In this document: one piece after another, positions 37,451-45,922 of the stretch
Position numbering within the stretch: position 1 is the first letter of the stretch
Layout of the letters: each line of letters opens with the position of its first letter
Assembly (NCBI RefSeq): GCF_014203325.1
Contig: NZ_JACHIV010000001.1
Span: 1,861,501-1,925,500 of the forward strand
From: Saccharopolyspora gloriosae
GTDB lineage: Bacteria; Actinomycetota; Actinomycetes; Mycobacteriales; Pseudonocardiaceae
DNA length: 64,000 nucleotides
Direction of reading: 5' to 3'
Program-made: the position numbers and the translations under genes
The notes under the pieces: generated by a model
What the model was told of the DNA's origin: nothing
The model's database searches: none
What the model saw: only the letters and a program-made list of their open reading frames with translations

Positions 37451-38169
37451 CACGCACCGTCCTGTTCGAACTCGTCGAGTGCCGGTACGAGGAGTTCGCT
37501 GCCGGGCACCAGGATCATCGGATCGTCGATCTCGTTGGCGGCGGCCACGATCCGCCACGCGGTGGCGTCGCCGTATTCCTGCCAGGCGAGCTGCGGCAGG
37601 CTGTCGCCCGCGACGACCCGGTGGGTGCGGCGCGAGTTCTCCGCACCGGAGGTGGGGTTCTGGCCGGGCGTGTCGACGCTGGCTTCCTCGATGCCCAGCG
37701 AGCAGGTGGCGCGCAGCGGTTTGCCGTCCACGTCGAACAGCGAGTAGTCCACGGAGAAGCTGTTGAGCACCCCGTCGAACGAAGTGGTGCGGGCGGTGCC
37801 CCATTCGAACCGGACCCACGGGCTGGCGGGTGTTTTGGAGCTGAGGCTTCTCGGCGTCGGCACGCAGGCGGTCATCAGTTCTTCGATCTTCTGCTCCACC
37901 GAGTTGTCGTGCTTGGCGGTGGCGTCCAGGAACACTTCCAGTTGCAGCGAGCGCGGTCCGCTGCCGACGAACTCGGGCAGCGCCGATTCGCTGGCCATCC
38001 GGGCGGGTTTGCGCCGCCACTCGGTGCTCTTGGTCAGCGCGAGCTTGTTCGGGTTGAACTGGAACTGGACGCGTTTGAGCGTCGCGCCGGGTTTCGCTCC
38101 GACCTTGGCGGGCGGTTCCATGATCAGGAGTTCGGCGCGGGCGAGGTTCTTGCTCGTTGTGGCGGCCAT
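37450..38169 (-). CDS. LysM-containing tube/baseplate hub protein
   Basis: 239 residues: a N-terminal CIS tube-initiation-type domain (VQFQFNPNKLALTKSTEWRR) and a C-terminal LysM module (THRVVAGDSLPQLAWQEYGD). In phage-like systems LysM gp53-type proteins join the hub and wedge; here LysM probably mediates particle assembly, not peptidoglycan binding, though that cannot be told from sequence. GAGGAGG lies upstream of the ATG. Confidence 0.87.
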   Translation of the reverse strand: MAATTSKNLARAELLIMEPPAKVGAKPGATLKRVQFQFNPNKLALTKSTEWRRKPARMASESALPEFVGSGPRSLQLEVFLDATAKHDNSVEQKIEELMTACVPTPRSLSSKTPASPWVRFEWGTARTTSFDGVLNSFSVDYSLFDVDGKPLRATCSLGIEEASVDTPGQNPTSGAENSRRTHRVVAGDSLPQLAWQEYGDATAWRIVAAANEIDDPMILVPGSELLVPALDEFEQDGA

Positions 38170-38182
38170 CCGGCCCCTCCTC

Positions 38183-38608
38183 TCAGGATGGTTGCAGGCC
38201 TTCGTGGGCGATTTCGAGGGTTTCCACTCCGGGCTGGGAGGTGGACGGGTCGAACGACGGGCCTTGCCAGCTGACGGGCACGATGCCGATCACCTGCCAG
38301 CGCGCGATGGGTGTCAGGTTCGGCTTCAGCGCGACGATTTCGCCGTTCTTGCGCTCGGCGCGGCGCATCGTGTCCGAGAGCCATTTGGAGATCTTCGTGG
38401 TGTCCTTGGTGACCGGGCGGGTCAGCGTGATGTTGGTCCAGGTGATGCGGGTGGGCAGTTGCCAGGAGAAGGAGTTGTTGCCGCCTTCGGCGTACTGCTC
38501 CACTTCGACCTGCGCGCCGAGCCCGGAGCAGGTGTGGAAGCGGCCGAGGTCGTTGCCGCCGATGGCCAGCCGGAAGAACACGCTGCTGGCGAAGATCTCT
38601 TGGGACAT
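38183..38608 (-). CDS. CIS inner tube protein (second copy, baseplate-proximal type)
   Basis: 141 residues of the phage-tail tube family (FASSVFFRLAIGGNDLGRFH, then SGLGAQVEVEQYAEGGNN). Two tube paralogues per locus are usual in eCIS, one for the shaft and one near the baseplate; position next to the LysM and spike genes suggests the latter. GGAGA precedes the ATG. Confidence 0.9.
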   Translation of the reverse strand: MSQEIFASSVFFRLAIGGNDLGRFHTCSGLGAQVEVEQYAEGGNNSFSWQLPTRITWTNITLTRPVTKDTTKISKWLSDTMRRAERKNGEIVALKPNLTPIARWQVIGIVPVSWQGPSFDPSTSQPGVETLEIAHEGLQPS

Positions 38609-38622
38609 CGCTGGGTCTCCTG

Positions 38623-41334
38623 TCAGCGCCTGCGGTCGTAGGTGCGGCCGAACCGCTCGCGGCCGTGGCGGAGTTCGGTGCGCAGCAGCCTGCCGACCGG
38701 TTCGATCAGGCGGCGGGCCAGTTCGTCGATGTCCTGGCCTCCGGCGCTGTCGGGTTCGGCCGGGTCGTCGTCGGTGGCCGGTTCGTGCTCCTTCGGCACG
38801 ACGGTGACCGGGACACCGGACGGGACCCCGGGGATCGGCGGCTTCGCTTCGGCGGGGTCGGTGGACGGTGCCGGGTCGGGTGGGGTTTCCCGCGGTTGCG
38901 CGGGAGGCGGTGAACTGCGCTGCACGGCGAGCGGTGGGGAAGTCGCGGGAGCCGCAGGTGTGTCTACTGTGGAGTGAAGCGGCGATGCGGCGAGCCTCGG
39001 TGCGACGGGTGCGTTCGGGGGACGTTCACCGATCGGCGCTGCTGGAGCACGTTGCACCGGCGGAGGATTCGCGATCCTGGGCGGAGCGGAAGGCGACGGT
39101 GCTCGATCGTCCGGTCGGGCCCACCGCAACGGCGCCACCGCCGGTGCGGCCTCCGGTCGGTGCGACGGGGTGCGCGCCCCGGTCTGCGCGTGGCGCGTGC
39201 GCACGGGTAGCGGGCGGGTGGCGATCAGGGGCAGCACGCGCTGGACGGGTCGCCAGGATCGGGGGCGCGGAGACGCGGGTTCCGAGGTTCCGGGCAGGGG
39301 AAGCTCGCGCTGGGTTCCCGGTACCACCGGAGATCCAGCGCTCGGGGCCTGGTCCGCGGACGCAGGAACCGGTCGTGGGACGACGAGATCGTTCGGCGGT
39401 ACGGCGCCCGGCGGAGCGACCGAGCGTTGGACGGGGGCCTGCTCGGCAGGACGGGCCGGCGATGGCTCCGGTGGCCCGTCGCTCGCTCGCTCCGGGTCGT
39501 GCTGGGTTCGAGAGACCGGGAGGGGAGCCGGTTCTGCCGCCGAACTCGTCGCCGGTGGAGTCGGCGCGGACGAGGCGAGGCGCTGCACGGGAGGGGAGTC
39601 GCCCACGAGCGGTGCGGTCGGCCCAGGTCGGTCGGGAACGGTTGAGCCGGAGCGGGCGTCGCCGGGATGCTGCGGAGCGCGTGGCGCGTCTCCGCTGGTG
39701 GTGGAGTGCGCGGGAGCGTTCGGTGCGGCCCGTCCCGGCGAAGGCTCGGTACGCCGCTGCACCGCCGCCGTGCCGGTGTCCGGCTCGGTCGGGGCCGGTG
39801 GATCGAGCGGCTGCGCGGGACCCGTCCGCACGAGGTGAGCGGCGGGGTCGGAACTCCGCTGCACGACGGGGGAATCGGGCGTCGTCGCCTCGGCGGGACC
39901 GGCGGTCGCACCCGCATCACCCGCGGTCGTCGGCTCCGGGCGTGCGGAATCCTCGGACGCGCGCGAGTTCCGCCGGATCCGCTGCACGGGTGGGGGCGTT
40001 CCGGGAGCCGACACCTCCGGGGCCCCGGTGCCGGGTGGGACGACGGTGGGCGGCTCCTGCTCGGAGCGTCGCGCGGCGCCACCCGTCGACGCGGTGGTCT
40101 CCCGCAGCAGGCGCTGCACCTGGGGCGTCGCGCCGAGCAGCGGCGCGGAACCCGGAGTGGAGACCGGCGCCGGGTTCACCGGGACCACGGGCGGAGTATC
40201 GCCGTCGTGCGCCGGTGGCTCATCGGGTCTCGCGGGAGCGGCGCCCGCGGGCGCGCCCGCGCGCGGGTTGTTCGGCGCGTGGGTGCCGAGCGGCGTCGCC
40301 GACTTCGGGAGTTCCGTCAGCGGTGCCCCGATGCCCTGGGCGTTCCCCGAGGCCGGCGTGGTCCGCTGGACGTTCGCGGTGGTCCGCTGCACGGGCGCCG
40401 CCGCCGGGCGCCGCCGCGACGCGGGCCGGTGCGGGCCGGTGCTCGCCGTCGAGTCGGAAGACGTGGCCTGCGGCGTCGGATCCGGTGCGGTGACCTGCGG
40501 CATCGGTTCCGGCGCGTCGGCCGGGGAGCTCGGGTCCGTCGCGGTTTCGCCGGACGCGGAGTCCCGGTGCAAGGGGACGGCGCCGGAGGGCAGGCGTTGG
40601 ATCGGATCACCCAGCGCGGGCCGGTTCTCGGGCCCGCTCGGCGTCGGCCGGGGCTCGCTGCTCGGCGAGCTCGGTCGCCGGACCGCGAGGTCGTCGAGGT
40701 CCGCGTCCGGTGCGGTCGGCACCGCGGTGGCGCGAGGAGGCGCGGTGGCGCTCGGAGCCCGCTGGACGAGCGGAGGCGCCGCGTCGCCGGAAGGCTCGGC
40801 GGCGGGCACTCGGCGAGGGGGAAGACCGGTGACCGGCCGGGCCCGGGTCAGCGGTGGCGCGAGCCGCCGGGGCCGCACCGCGGAACGCTGCACCGGTGCC
40901 ACGCCGAGTTCACCGGAACCCGAGGAGTCCGCGGCCGGATCGGGCGCGGCGAACGGCAAGTCCGCGGCGGCGCTCGGGCTCGGCGCGGACGGAGCCACCA
41001 CGGCACGGTCCGCAACGACCGCGCGCTGCACCGGAGCCGTGGGCGCGCGCACCAGCCCGTGCATGGTTCCGGCCGGTGCGTCGGCGGCGAGCCGATGCCC
41101 GAGACCACCGTCGAGCACCCCGTGATCCCGGAACGACGCCACCGACGAGCGGAACCGCGCCGGCTGGATCACGCCGAGCCCACCGCGGCCCAGCACGCCG
41201 TCCTGGGCGGCGCTGCGCCGCCACCCGCCGTCCCACGGCGGCACGGCCGGCGCGGTGGCCGCCCGATCCTCCGGTGCGTCGTGCCGCCGCTCGCCACGTC
41301 GGCTGAAGCGGCGGAACGGGTTCCAGCGGCTCAC
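38623..41334 (-). CDS. 903-residue disordered CIS protein with 15 V/I-Q-R motifs
   Basis: Pro/Ala/Ser/Thr-rich protein without a recognised central fold. The first ~100 residues (WDGGWRRSAAQDGVLGRGGL, then GGLGHRLAADAP) and the last ~36 (DIDELARRLIEPVGRLLRTE, a basic amphipathic helix) look ordered. Between them 15 V/I-Q-R motifs recur, starting at residues 102, 148, 190, 245, 315, 322, 406, 450, 491, 525, 583, 635, 697, 760 and 804; ten are P-V/I-Q-R. The DUF4157 protein of this locus carries LIQRR as well. GTG 41334 lies four bases past the DUF6760-like stop, with GAGCAGG upstream. It could be a scaffold, length ruler or cargo adaptor; none is demonstrated. Confidence 0.8.
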   Translation of the reverse strand: MSRWNPFRRFSRRGERRHDAPEDRAATAPAVPPWDGGWRRSAAQDGVLGRGGLGVIQPARFRSSVASFRDHGVLDGGLGHRLAADAPAGTMHGLVRAPTAPVQRAVVADRAVVAPSAPSPSAAADLPFAAPDPAADSSGSGELGVAPVQRSAVRPRRLAPPLTRARPVTGLPPRRVPAAEPSGDAAPPLVQRAPSATAPPRATAVPTAPDADLDDLAVRRPSSPSSEPRPTPSGPENRPALGDPIQRLPSGAVPLHRDSASGETATDPSSPADAPEPMPQVTAPDPTPQATSSDSTASTGPHRPASRRRPAAAPVQRTTANVQRTTPASGNAQGIGAPLTELPKSATPLGTHAPNNPRAGAPAGAAPARPDEPPAHDGDTPPVVPVNPAPVSTPGSAPLLGATPQVQRLLRETTASTGGAARRSEQEPPTVVPPGTGAPEVSAPGTPPPVQRIRRNSRASEDSARPEPTTAGDAGATAGPAEATTPDSPVVQRSSDPAAHLVRTGPAQPLDPPAPTEPDTGTAAVQRRTEPSPGRAAPNAPAHSTTSGDAPRAPQHPGDARSGSTVPDRPGPTAPLVGDSPPVQRLASSAPTPPATSSAAEPAPLPVSRTQHDPERASDGPPEPSPARPAEQAPVQRSVAPPGAVPPNDLVVPRPVPASADQAPSAGSPVVPGTQRELPLPGTSEPASPRPRSWRPVQRVLPLIATRPLPVRTRHAQTGARTPSHRPEAAPAVAPLRWARPDDRAPSPSAPPRIANPPPVQRAPAAPIGERPPNAPVAPRLAASPLHSTVDTPAAPATSPPLAVQRSSPPPAQPRETPPDPAPSTDPAEAKPPIPGVPSGVPVTVVPKEHEPATDDDPAEPDSAGGQDIDELARRLIEPVGRLLRTELRHGRERFGRTYDRRR

Positions 41335-41338
41335 CTGC

Positions 41339-41497
41339 TCACCTGCTCTCGTTCACCCGCGTGTTGATGTGGGCGATCTCCCGCACCCAGCGCCTGCGCT
41401 CCAGGTGGTCGAGATCGAGGATCTCCTCGCGCGCCCAGTGGAAGTGGTAAGCGATGTACGCGACCTCTTCGTGCAGCCTGTCGGCCGCGTACGTCAC
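41339..41497 (-). CDS. 52-residue CIS small protein (DUF6760-like)
   Basis: Short conserved-looking protein starting VTYAADRLHEEVAYIAYHFH and ending in REIAHINTRVNESR. It resembles the small protein next to tail assembly chaperones in actinomycete and cyanobacterial tail loci (DUF6760 as I recall). Its GTG start overlaps the previous stop (GTGA). Its small size parallels the short tail-chaperone fusion products of phages. Confidence 0.75.
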   Translation of the reverse strand: MTYAADRLHEEVAYIAYHFHWAREEILDLDHLERRRWVREIAHINTRVNESR

Positions 41498-41961
41498 CAT
41501 TCCCCCAGGCCGTCACCCGCCAAATCGATCTCGAACGCCGTCTGGCAGGACGGGCAGGTGACCCCGGCGCGGGTGTGGCCCTCGCTGTTGATGCGGCGGT
41601 AGAAGTCCTGCAGGAAAGCGATGTCGGTGGCGTACATGTTCTCCACCAGGCCCGAGTGCACGTCGGTGATGTCGCCGAGCCGGGTGATGACCTGGCTCAG
41701 CAGCACCACGCTCAGGTACGCCGGGTTCTCCTTGACGCGCAGGTCGATCTGCGGGCGCAGCTCGTCGCGCGCCGTCGCCAGCCGCATCCGCCCGTGCCGG
41801 TGCAACGTGCCGTCGGTGTGCAGGTAGCCGCGCGGCAGCTCGAACTCGAACTCGTCGTGCGGTGCCTGCGGCGCCGGTCGCTCCGCGGTGTCCGTCGACG
41901 CGCCCGCCTTCTTGCTCCCGAGCTGGTCGAGGTCGCCGAGCGAATTGATGCGCCGCCTCAT
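41494..41961 (-). CDS. CIS tail assembly chaperone-like protein
   Basis: 155 residues: the middle and C-terminus (ELPRGYLHTDGTLHRHGRMR, then ENPAYLSVVLLSQVITRLGD) resemble phage tail assembly chaperone families, and the C-terminus has a CPSC metal-type pair (GVTCPSCQTAFEIDL). It lies directly after the tube gene with an ATGA overlap and before the small DUF6760-like gene, the usual place for tail chaperones. The function is inferred from family and position. Confidence 0.75.
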   Translation of the reverse strand: MRRRINSLGDLDQLGSKKAGASTDTAERPAPQAPHDEFEFELPRGYLHTDGTLHRHGRMRLATARDELRPQIDLRVKENPAYLSVVLLSQVITRLGDITDVHSGLVENMYATDIAFLQDFYRRINSEGHTRAGVTCPSCQTAFEIDLAGDGLGEW

Positions 41962-42398
41962 TCGACCTCGATCCGCTCGAAGGTGACGGTGGCCTTCTCG
42001 GTGGCGGCGTTGGACTCACCCGCGTTGAGGTCCGGGCCCTCCCACTTGCTGATCCACGCGTCGTAGAGCTGGATGCGGCGCACCGTGGACCCGTTGGGCT
42101 CCATCACCTCGATGGTCAGGTTCTCCCGCGCGTCCTCGACCTCGCCGTCGTTGATCGTCTTCTTGATCCACTCGGTGAACTCGGAGCTCTTGTCCATGCC
42201 CCGGGTGATCGTCACCTCGCCGCCCTTGTGCCCGCCGGGCTGCTTCTTGTTCATCATCTTGCCGGTGTCGGTGACCTGCTGGGTCTCGACCACGTCCTGC
42301 TCGACGACGAGCCCGCTGATCTCCTTGATGGACTCGACCGTCACCCCGCCCAGCTGCACACCGAACCGATGAACGGAAAGACTGTCGCCTTCTGCCAT
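41958..42398 (-). CDS. CIS major inner tube protein
   Basis: 146 residues of the T4 gp19-like tube family (SVHRFGVQLGGVTVESIKEI; QPGGHKGGEVTITRGMDKSS; LYDAWISKWEGPDLNAGE). Hexameric rings of this protein make the shaft inside the sheath. AGGA precedes the ATG. The dispersed hairpin copy B lies between it and the sheath gene, the only large gap in the operon, so it may have its own transcript control. Confidence 0.94.
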   Translation of the reverse strand: MAEGDSLSVHRFGVQLGGVTVESIKEISGLVVEQDVVETQQVTDTGKMMNKKQPGGHKGGEVTITRGMDKSSEFTEWIKKTINDGEVEDARENLTIEVMEPNGSTVRRIQLYDAWISKWEGPDLNAGESNAATEKATVTFERIEVE

Positions 42399-42433
42399 GA
42401 CGTCCTCTCAGAGTGGTCTGCGTGTGTGTCCGG

Positions 42434-42535
42434 GTGGCGGAACCTCAGCGGTTTCCTCGCTGCGGGATCTTTTTCCCAAGTGGCTCCGCCACGAGGGAAA
42501 AAGCCGTCCTCGCGAGGAAACCGCTGAGAACCCGC
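42434..42535. repeat. Dispersed variable-stem hairpin element, copy B
   Basis: Arms CTCAG-CGGTTTC-CTCGC and perfect complement; inner TTTTTCCC/GGGAAAAA with GTGGC-TCC-GCCAC. Inside the CIS operon, between sheath stop and tube start. Confidence 0.92.
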
Positions 42536-42565
42536 CGGTGGTCGGCTTGCTCTGGTGGTCACTGC

Positions 42566-42584
42566 TCAGCGGCTCCGCCGCTGA
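42566..42584. repeat. Companion hairpin of copy B
   Basis: TCAGCGGC-TCC-GCCGCTGA, 30 nt after copy B. The same hairpin follows copies C (59107-59124) and D (63479-63497) at similar distance. Confidence 0.85.
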
Positions 42585-42636
42585 CAGGACAGAGATCAGA
42601 ATTCTTGCTGTGGAAGGCTCTTTCGGCGTGCGCCGG

Positions 42637-44157
42637 TCATTCGCTCAGCAGGCTGGAGCTGTCGGAGTACTGGGAGAGGCGGAAGATGACGAACTCCGCG
42701 GGTTTCACCGGTGCCACGCCGATTTCGCAGACGACCTGGCCGAGGTCGATGGATTCCTGCGGGTTGTTGTCCCGGTCGCACTTCACGTAGAAGGCCTCGG
42801 CGGGGGTGCGGCCGAACAAGGCGCCGTCGCGCCAGGTCTGGGTGAGGAACGCGCCGATGTTGCGGCGGATGCTGGACCACAGCCGGTCGTCGTTCGGCTC
42901 GAACACGACCCACTGGGTGCCGAGCAGGATCGACTCCTCCAGGTAGTTGAACAGCCGCCGCACGTTCAGGTAGCGCCACGCCGGGTCGGAGGACAGGGTG
43001 CGCGCACCCCAGATCCGGATGCCGCGCCCCGCGAAGGCCCGCACGCAGTTCACGCCGATCGGGTTGAGCAGGTCCTGCTCGCCCTTGCTCAGCGACGTCT
43101 CCAGGTCCACCGCGCCCCGGATCACCTCGTTCGCCGGCGCCTTGTGCACGCCGCGTTCGGTGTCGCTGCGCGCCCACACCCCGGCGACGTGCCCGCTCGG
43201 CGGGACCAGCTTGTTGCGCCCCGAAGCGGGGTCGAACACCTTGATCCACGGGTAGTAGAGCGTCGCGTAGTTCGAGTCGTAGCCCGCCTCGTCCATCCGC
43301 CAGGTCCGCACCTGCTGCGCGTTGAGCCCAGGAGGCGCGTCCAGCAGCGCGACCCGGTCGCCGAGCTGCTCGCAGTGCGAGATCGCCGCCAGCTGCACCG
43401 TTTTCACGCCCTCGGCGTCGATGAGGCCGCGCTGGTGGGCGCTCATCAGGTCCGGGACGGCGACGATGGTGATCTCGTCGATGGTCTCCAGCCCGCCGAA
43501 ACCGGTGCGGGCGGCCAGATCGCCCACGTACTCCTGGGCGTTGACCTTCGCCGGGGTCGTCGCGCTCGGCGGAGTCGCGGGCACGGTGACGGTCTGGTTG
43601 TCCGGGCGGGCGAGGGTGCCGCCGGACTGCTCGGTGACCTCGATCAGCTTCGAGCGGTCCCGCACCTGCGTCACCACGTAGGTCTTGACGTTCTTGCGGG
43701 TGGAGACGTCGAAGGTCTCGGCGACCTTGCCGCCCTGGTGCACCAGCAGCTTGAACCGGTCCTCCGGCGGGTTCTCCCCGTCGGCGTCGGCGACCTCCAC
43801 GGTCACGTCGGCGGTCCCGGCACCCAGTGCGGAGATCCGCAGCCCGCCCAGCTCGACCGGTGTCGCGGCGGGCCGCGCGGGCGCGGCGGCCTCGGACGGA
43901 CCGCCGATGCGCACCACGTAGGCGGACCCGCCGCCGTTGGCGAAGTACCCGTACACGGCGTGCGCGAGGTAGCCGTCGTCGAACCCGCCGAAGTGCTGCA
44001 CGTACTGGTTCCAGTTCGTCACCAGCGTCGGCTCGTGGAACGGGCCCTGCGGCGCGAAGCCGACGAAGGCGGCCACCGCGGTCCCGACCCCTTCGATCGG
44101 CCTGGCCCCGCTCTGGACTTCCTCCACGTACACGCCAGGGGACAGGTACGACGGCAT
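42637..44157 (-). CDS. CIS contractile sheath protein
   Basis: The 506-residue sheath protein begins MPSYLSPGVYVEEVQSGARP, the hallmark of contractile sheath proteins, and its C-terminal domain (RRLFNYLEESILLGTQWVVF, then LWSSIRRNIGAFLTQTWRDG) is the conserved core that stacks on the tube. The central inserted domain (about 110-260) is variable. ATG 44157 follows AAGGAG. It heads the CIS operon; contraction drives the tube and spike. Confidence 0.95.
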   Translation of the reverse strand: MPSYLSPGVYVEEVQSGARPIEGVGTAVAAFVGFAPQGPFHEPTLVTNWNQYVQHFGGFDDGYLAHAVYGYFANGGGSAYVVRIGGPSEAAAPARPAATPVELGGLRISALGAGTADVTVEVADADGENPPEDRFKLLVHQGGKVAETFDVSTRKNVKTYVVTQVRDRSKLIEVTEQSGGTLARPDNQTVTVPATPPSATTPAKVNAQEYVGDLAARTGFGGLETIDEITIVAVPDLMSAHQRGLIDAEGVKTVQLAAISHCEQLGDRVALLDAPPGLNAQQVRTWRMDEAGYDSNYATLYYPWIKVFDPASGRNKLVPPSGHVAGVWARSDTERGVHKAPANEVIRGAVDLETSLSKGEQDLLNPIGVNCVRAFAGRGIRIWGARTLSSDPAWRYLNVRRLFNYLEESILLGTQWVVFEPNDDRLWSSIRRNIGAFLTQTWRDGALFGRTPAEAFYVKCDRDNNPQESIDLGQVVCEIGVAPVKPAEFVIFRLSQYSDSSSLLSE

Positions 44158-44390
44158 GTTCGCTCCTTCGTCTGCGGCGTTCGTGCCCCCAGAGCTTTCG
44201 CGATCGCGGGCCCGCACGACCATGTCCGCCCGGCCTGCGCCGAGGGCAGCACGAGTGCCTTCCCGGGCAACCCCGCGTTGCCTCGGCAGGCAGGCGGTGG
44301 AGGTTGCCCCGCCCTCTGCCCTTCCGGACATTCCCGGTGCGCGGCCGGGGCCGGTAGGAGTGGTGCCGTTGCCGGGTCAGGAGGAGGGCC
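44158..44390. promoter_or_regulatory. Divergent promoter region of sheath and DUF4157 genes
   Basis: 233 bp between divergent starts; it must hold the promoters for the CIS operon and for the eCIS core protein. No clear palindromic operator was seen. Confidence 0.4.
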
Positions 44391-44954
44391 ATGCGGGAGC
44401 ACGAACAGCACGAGGCGGCGAAGTCCGCGGCGAAACCCGAGCGCACCACCCGAGCACCCGAGCACTCCGGCACCGCCGAGGAGCTGCTGCACCTGCAGCG
44501 CACCCTCGGCAACGCGGCCGTGACCCGGCTGATCCAGCGGCGGATGGCGCCCCCGGAGCCCGCTCCGGAACCCGCCTGGTCCGGCGAGGACGTGCTGAAG
44601 TCGTCCGGGAAACCGATGGACGCGCCGATGCGCCAGGAGATGGAGTCCCGCCTGGGGGCGAACTTCTCCGACGTGCGGCTGCACACCGGAGCCACCGCGC
44701 AGCGGTCCGCCTCCGAGATCGGGGCGCGCGCCTACACCTCCGGCAACAACGTGGTGCTCGGTTCCGGCGCCTCCGACAAGCACACCCTCGCCCACGAGCT
44801 CACCCACGTCGTGCAGCAGCGCTCCGGCCCCGTCGCGGGCACCGACAACGGCAACGGACTCAAGATCTCCGACCCCTCGGACCACTTCGAACGGGCGGCC
44901 GAGGCCAACGCGCACCGCGTGATGCGCGGGCCGGTGGAGGAGCCGGAGGACTGA
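44391..44954 (+). CDS. eCIS core DUF4157 protein (putative zinc metalloprotease)
   Basis: 187 residues with LLHLQRTLGNAAVTRLIQRR (31-51), the leader found in eCIS-associated proteins, and the DUF4157 domain (about 70-180) ending in LAHELTHVVQQ with the HExxH zinc motif at 135-139. DUF4157 marks eCIS loci and often precedes toxin domains; here no toxin domain is attached, so it could be an effector protease or processing factor. GGAGGAGG lies upstream of the ATG. It is divergent from the sheath and its stop abuts the VOC gene. Confidence 0.88.
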   Translation: MREHEQHEAAKSAAKPERTTRAPEHSGTAEELLHLQRTLGNAAVTRLIQRRMAPPEPAPEPAWSGEDVLKSSGKPMDAPMRQEMESRLGANFSDVRLHTGATAQRSASEIGARAYTSGNNVVLGSGASDKHTLAHELTHVVQQRSGPVAGTDNGNGLKISDPSDHFERAAEANAHRVMRGPVEEPED

Positions 44955-45389
44955 TCAGCCGAGCGGTTCGGCCAGCGCCACGATCACCCCTCCTGGGCCG
45001 CGCACGTAGCAGAGCCGGTAGGCGTCCTCGTACTGCGCGATCTCGCCGAGGAGTTCACCGCCGTGCCCGCGCAGCCGCGCGACGGTGTCGTCCACGTCGT
45101 CCACCGCGAACATGACGCTGCGCAAACCCAGTGCGTTCGGCGGTTCCGAGGTCCCGCCGATCGCCGCCGGGCTGCGGAAGTGCGTCAGCTCCAGCTGCCC
45201 GTGCCCGTCCGGGGTCCGCATCATCACGATGTCGACCCGGACGTCGTCGATCCCGTTGACCCGGTCCACCCACGGGCCTTCGACGGGAGTGCGGCCCGCC
45301 TCCTCCATCCCGAGCTCGGTGAAGAACGCGACGGCACCGTCGAGATCCTCGACGTTCACCCCGACGTGGTCCATTCGCAGAATCGCCAT
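44955..45389 (-). CDS. VOC family protein
   Basis: 144 residues, one VOC module (LRMDHVGVNVEDLDGAVAFF ... YRLCYVRGPGGVIVALAEPL) with His, Glu ligands. The sequence resembles methylmalonyl-CoA epimerase-like/lactoylglutathione lyase-like VOC proteins; reaction unknown. Its stop is adjacent to the DUF4157 stop on the other strand. Confidence 0.85.
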   Translation of the reverse strand: MAILRMDHVGVNVEDLDGAVAFFTELGMEEAGRTPVEGPWVDRVNGIDDVRVDIVMMRTPDGHGQLELTHFRSPAAIGGTSEPPNALGLRSVMFAVDDVDDTVARLRGHGGELLGEIAQYEDAYRLCYVRGPGGVIVALAEPLG

Positions 45390-45573
45390 GAGCCGACGGT
45401 AGAGCCGACCACCGTCACCCGGCGCCGAACACGGCCGTCACCAGCCGATCGAAGGCCTCGGCGTAGATCAGTTGGGCCGCTCGCGCAGGCTGCGCGCACT
45501 GACCGGTAAACGCTTAGATCAAGAAGTATCAGCCGCGTGCACATGGGAATGGCCCCCTGGCTCGGTGAAACTG

Positions 45574-45606
45574 GATTTTCGTAAAATCAGCCCCCGCATA
45601 CGGGGG
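45574..45606. repeat. Two adjacent small hairpins, CRISPR-repeat-like
   Basis: GATTTT-CGT-AAAATC is directly followed by CCCCCG-CATA-CGGGGG. On the minus strand the second part reads GGTCCCCCGTATGCGGGGGC, similar to type I-E repeats of actinobacteria, but only a single copy is present and there are no cas genes. Confidence 0.35.
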
Positions 45607-45737
45607 ACCTCGTGTGATTCGCCCGCGCGTCCTCGTCGTCCGCGCCGTTCTCGTCGAGCCGGATGCTCGCGTCGTCTTCGGGACCGGTTTCGGTGGCGGT
45701 GGATCCGGTTCGGCTGCCCGCTTCGTCGTCGGCTCGG

Positions 45738-45922
45738 TCAGAGCCTTTTGAGGCCACTCAGTACGCGTTCGTAGAGCGTGATGGTGCGATCCGGGGTGGT
45801 GTCGGCCTGAATGCGGCCGGTCAGGTGGAGGACGTATCCGGTCGGACCAGCCTGTGATACGTGATCCCGTTGGGAGGAAAAGACTTTCGCAGCAGGCGGA
45901 GCGGTGCGGAGCCAGGGTTCAT
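45738..45922 (-). pseudogene. Short reading frame with good SD, possibly frameshifted
   Basis: ATG 45922 is preceded by AAGGAG and opens a 33-residue frame (MNPGSAPLRLLRKSFPPNGI ...) stopping at 45821. In another frame of the same strand a start-less sequence continues (GYVLHLTGRIQADTTPDRT, then ITLYERVLSGLKRL) to 45738. A -1 shift around 45838 would give one ~62-residue protein. It could be a broken gene or a chance overlap; no family recognised. Confidence 0.35.

Noticed and set aside
39667-41367. 566-residue plus-strand Arg-rich frame
   Set aside because: Antisense of the V/I-Q-R protein; composition typical of GC-driven open frames.
31252-44157. Prophage
   Set aside because: Tail, spike and baseplate genes are present, but no portal, terminase, capsid, integrase or lysis gene; DUF4157, AAA+ ATPase and DUF4255 genes indicate an eCIS.
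45574-45606. CRISPR array
   Set aside because: Only one repeat-like unit, no spacers and no cas genes in the window.
45472-45774. 100-residue plus-strand frame in the 45-46 kb gap
   Set aside because: Arg-rich, no SD, crosses the hairpin pair; not supported as a gene.
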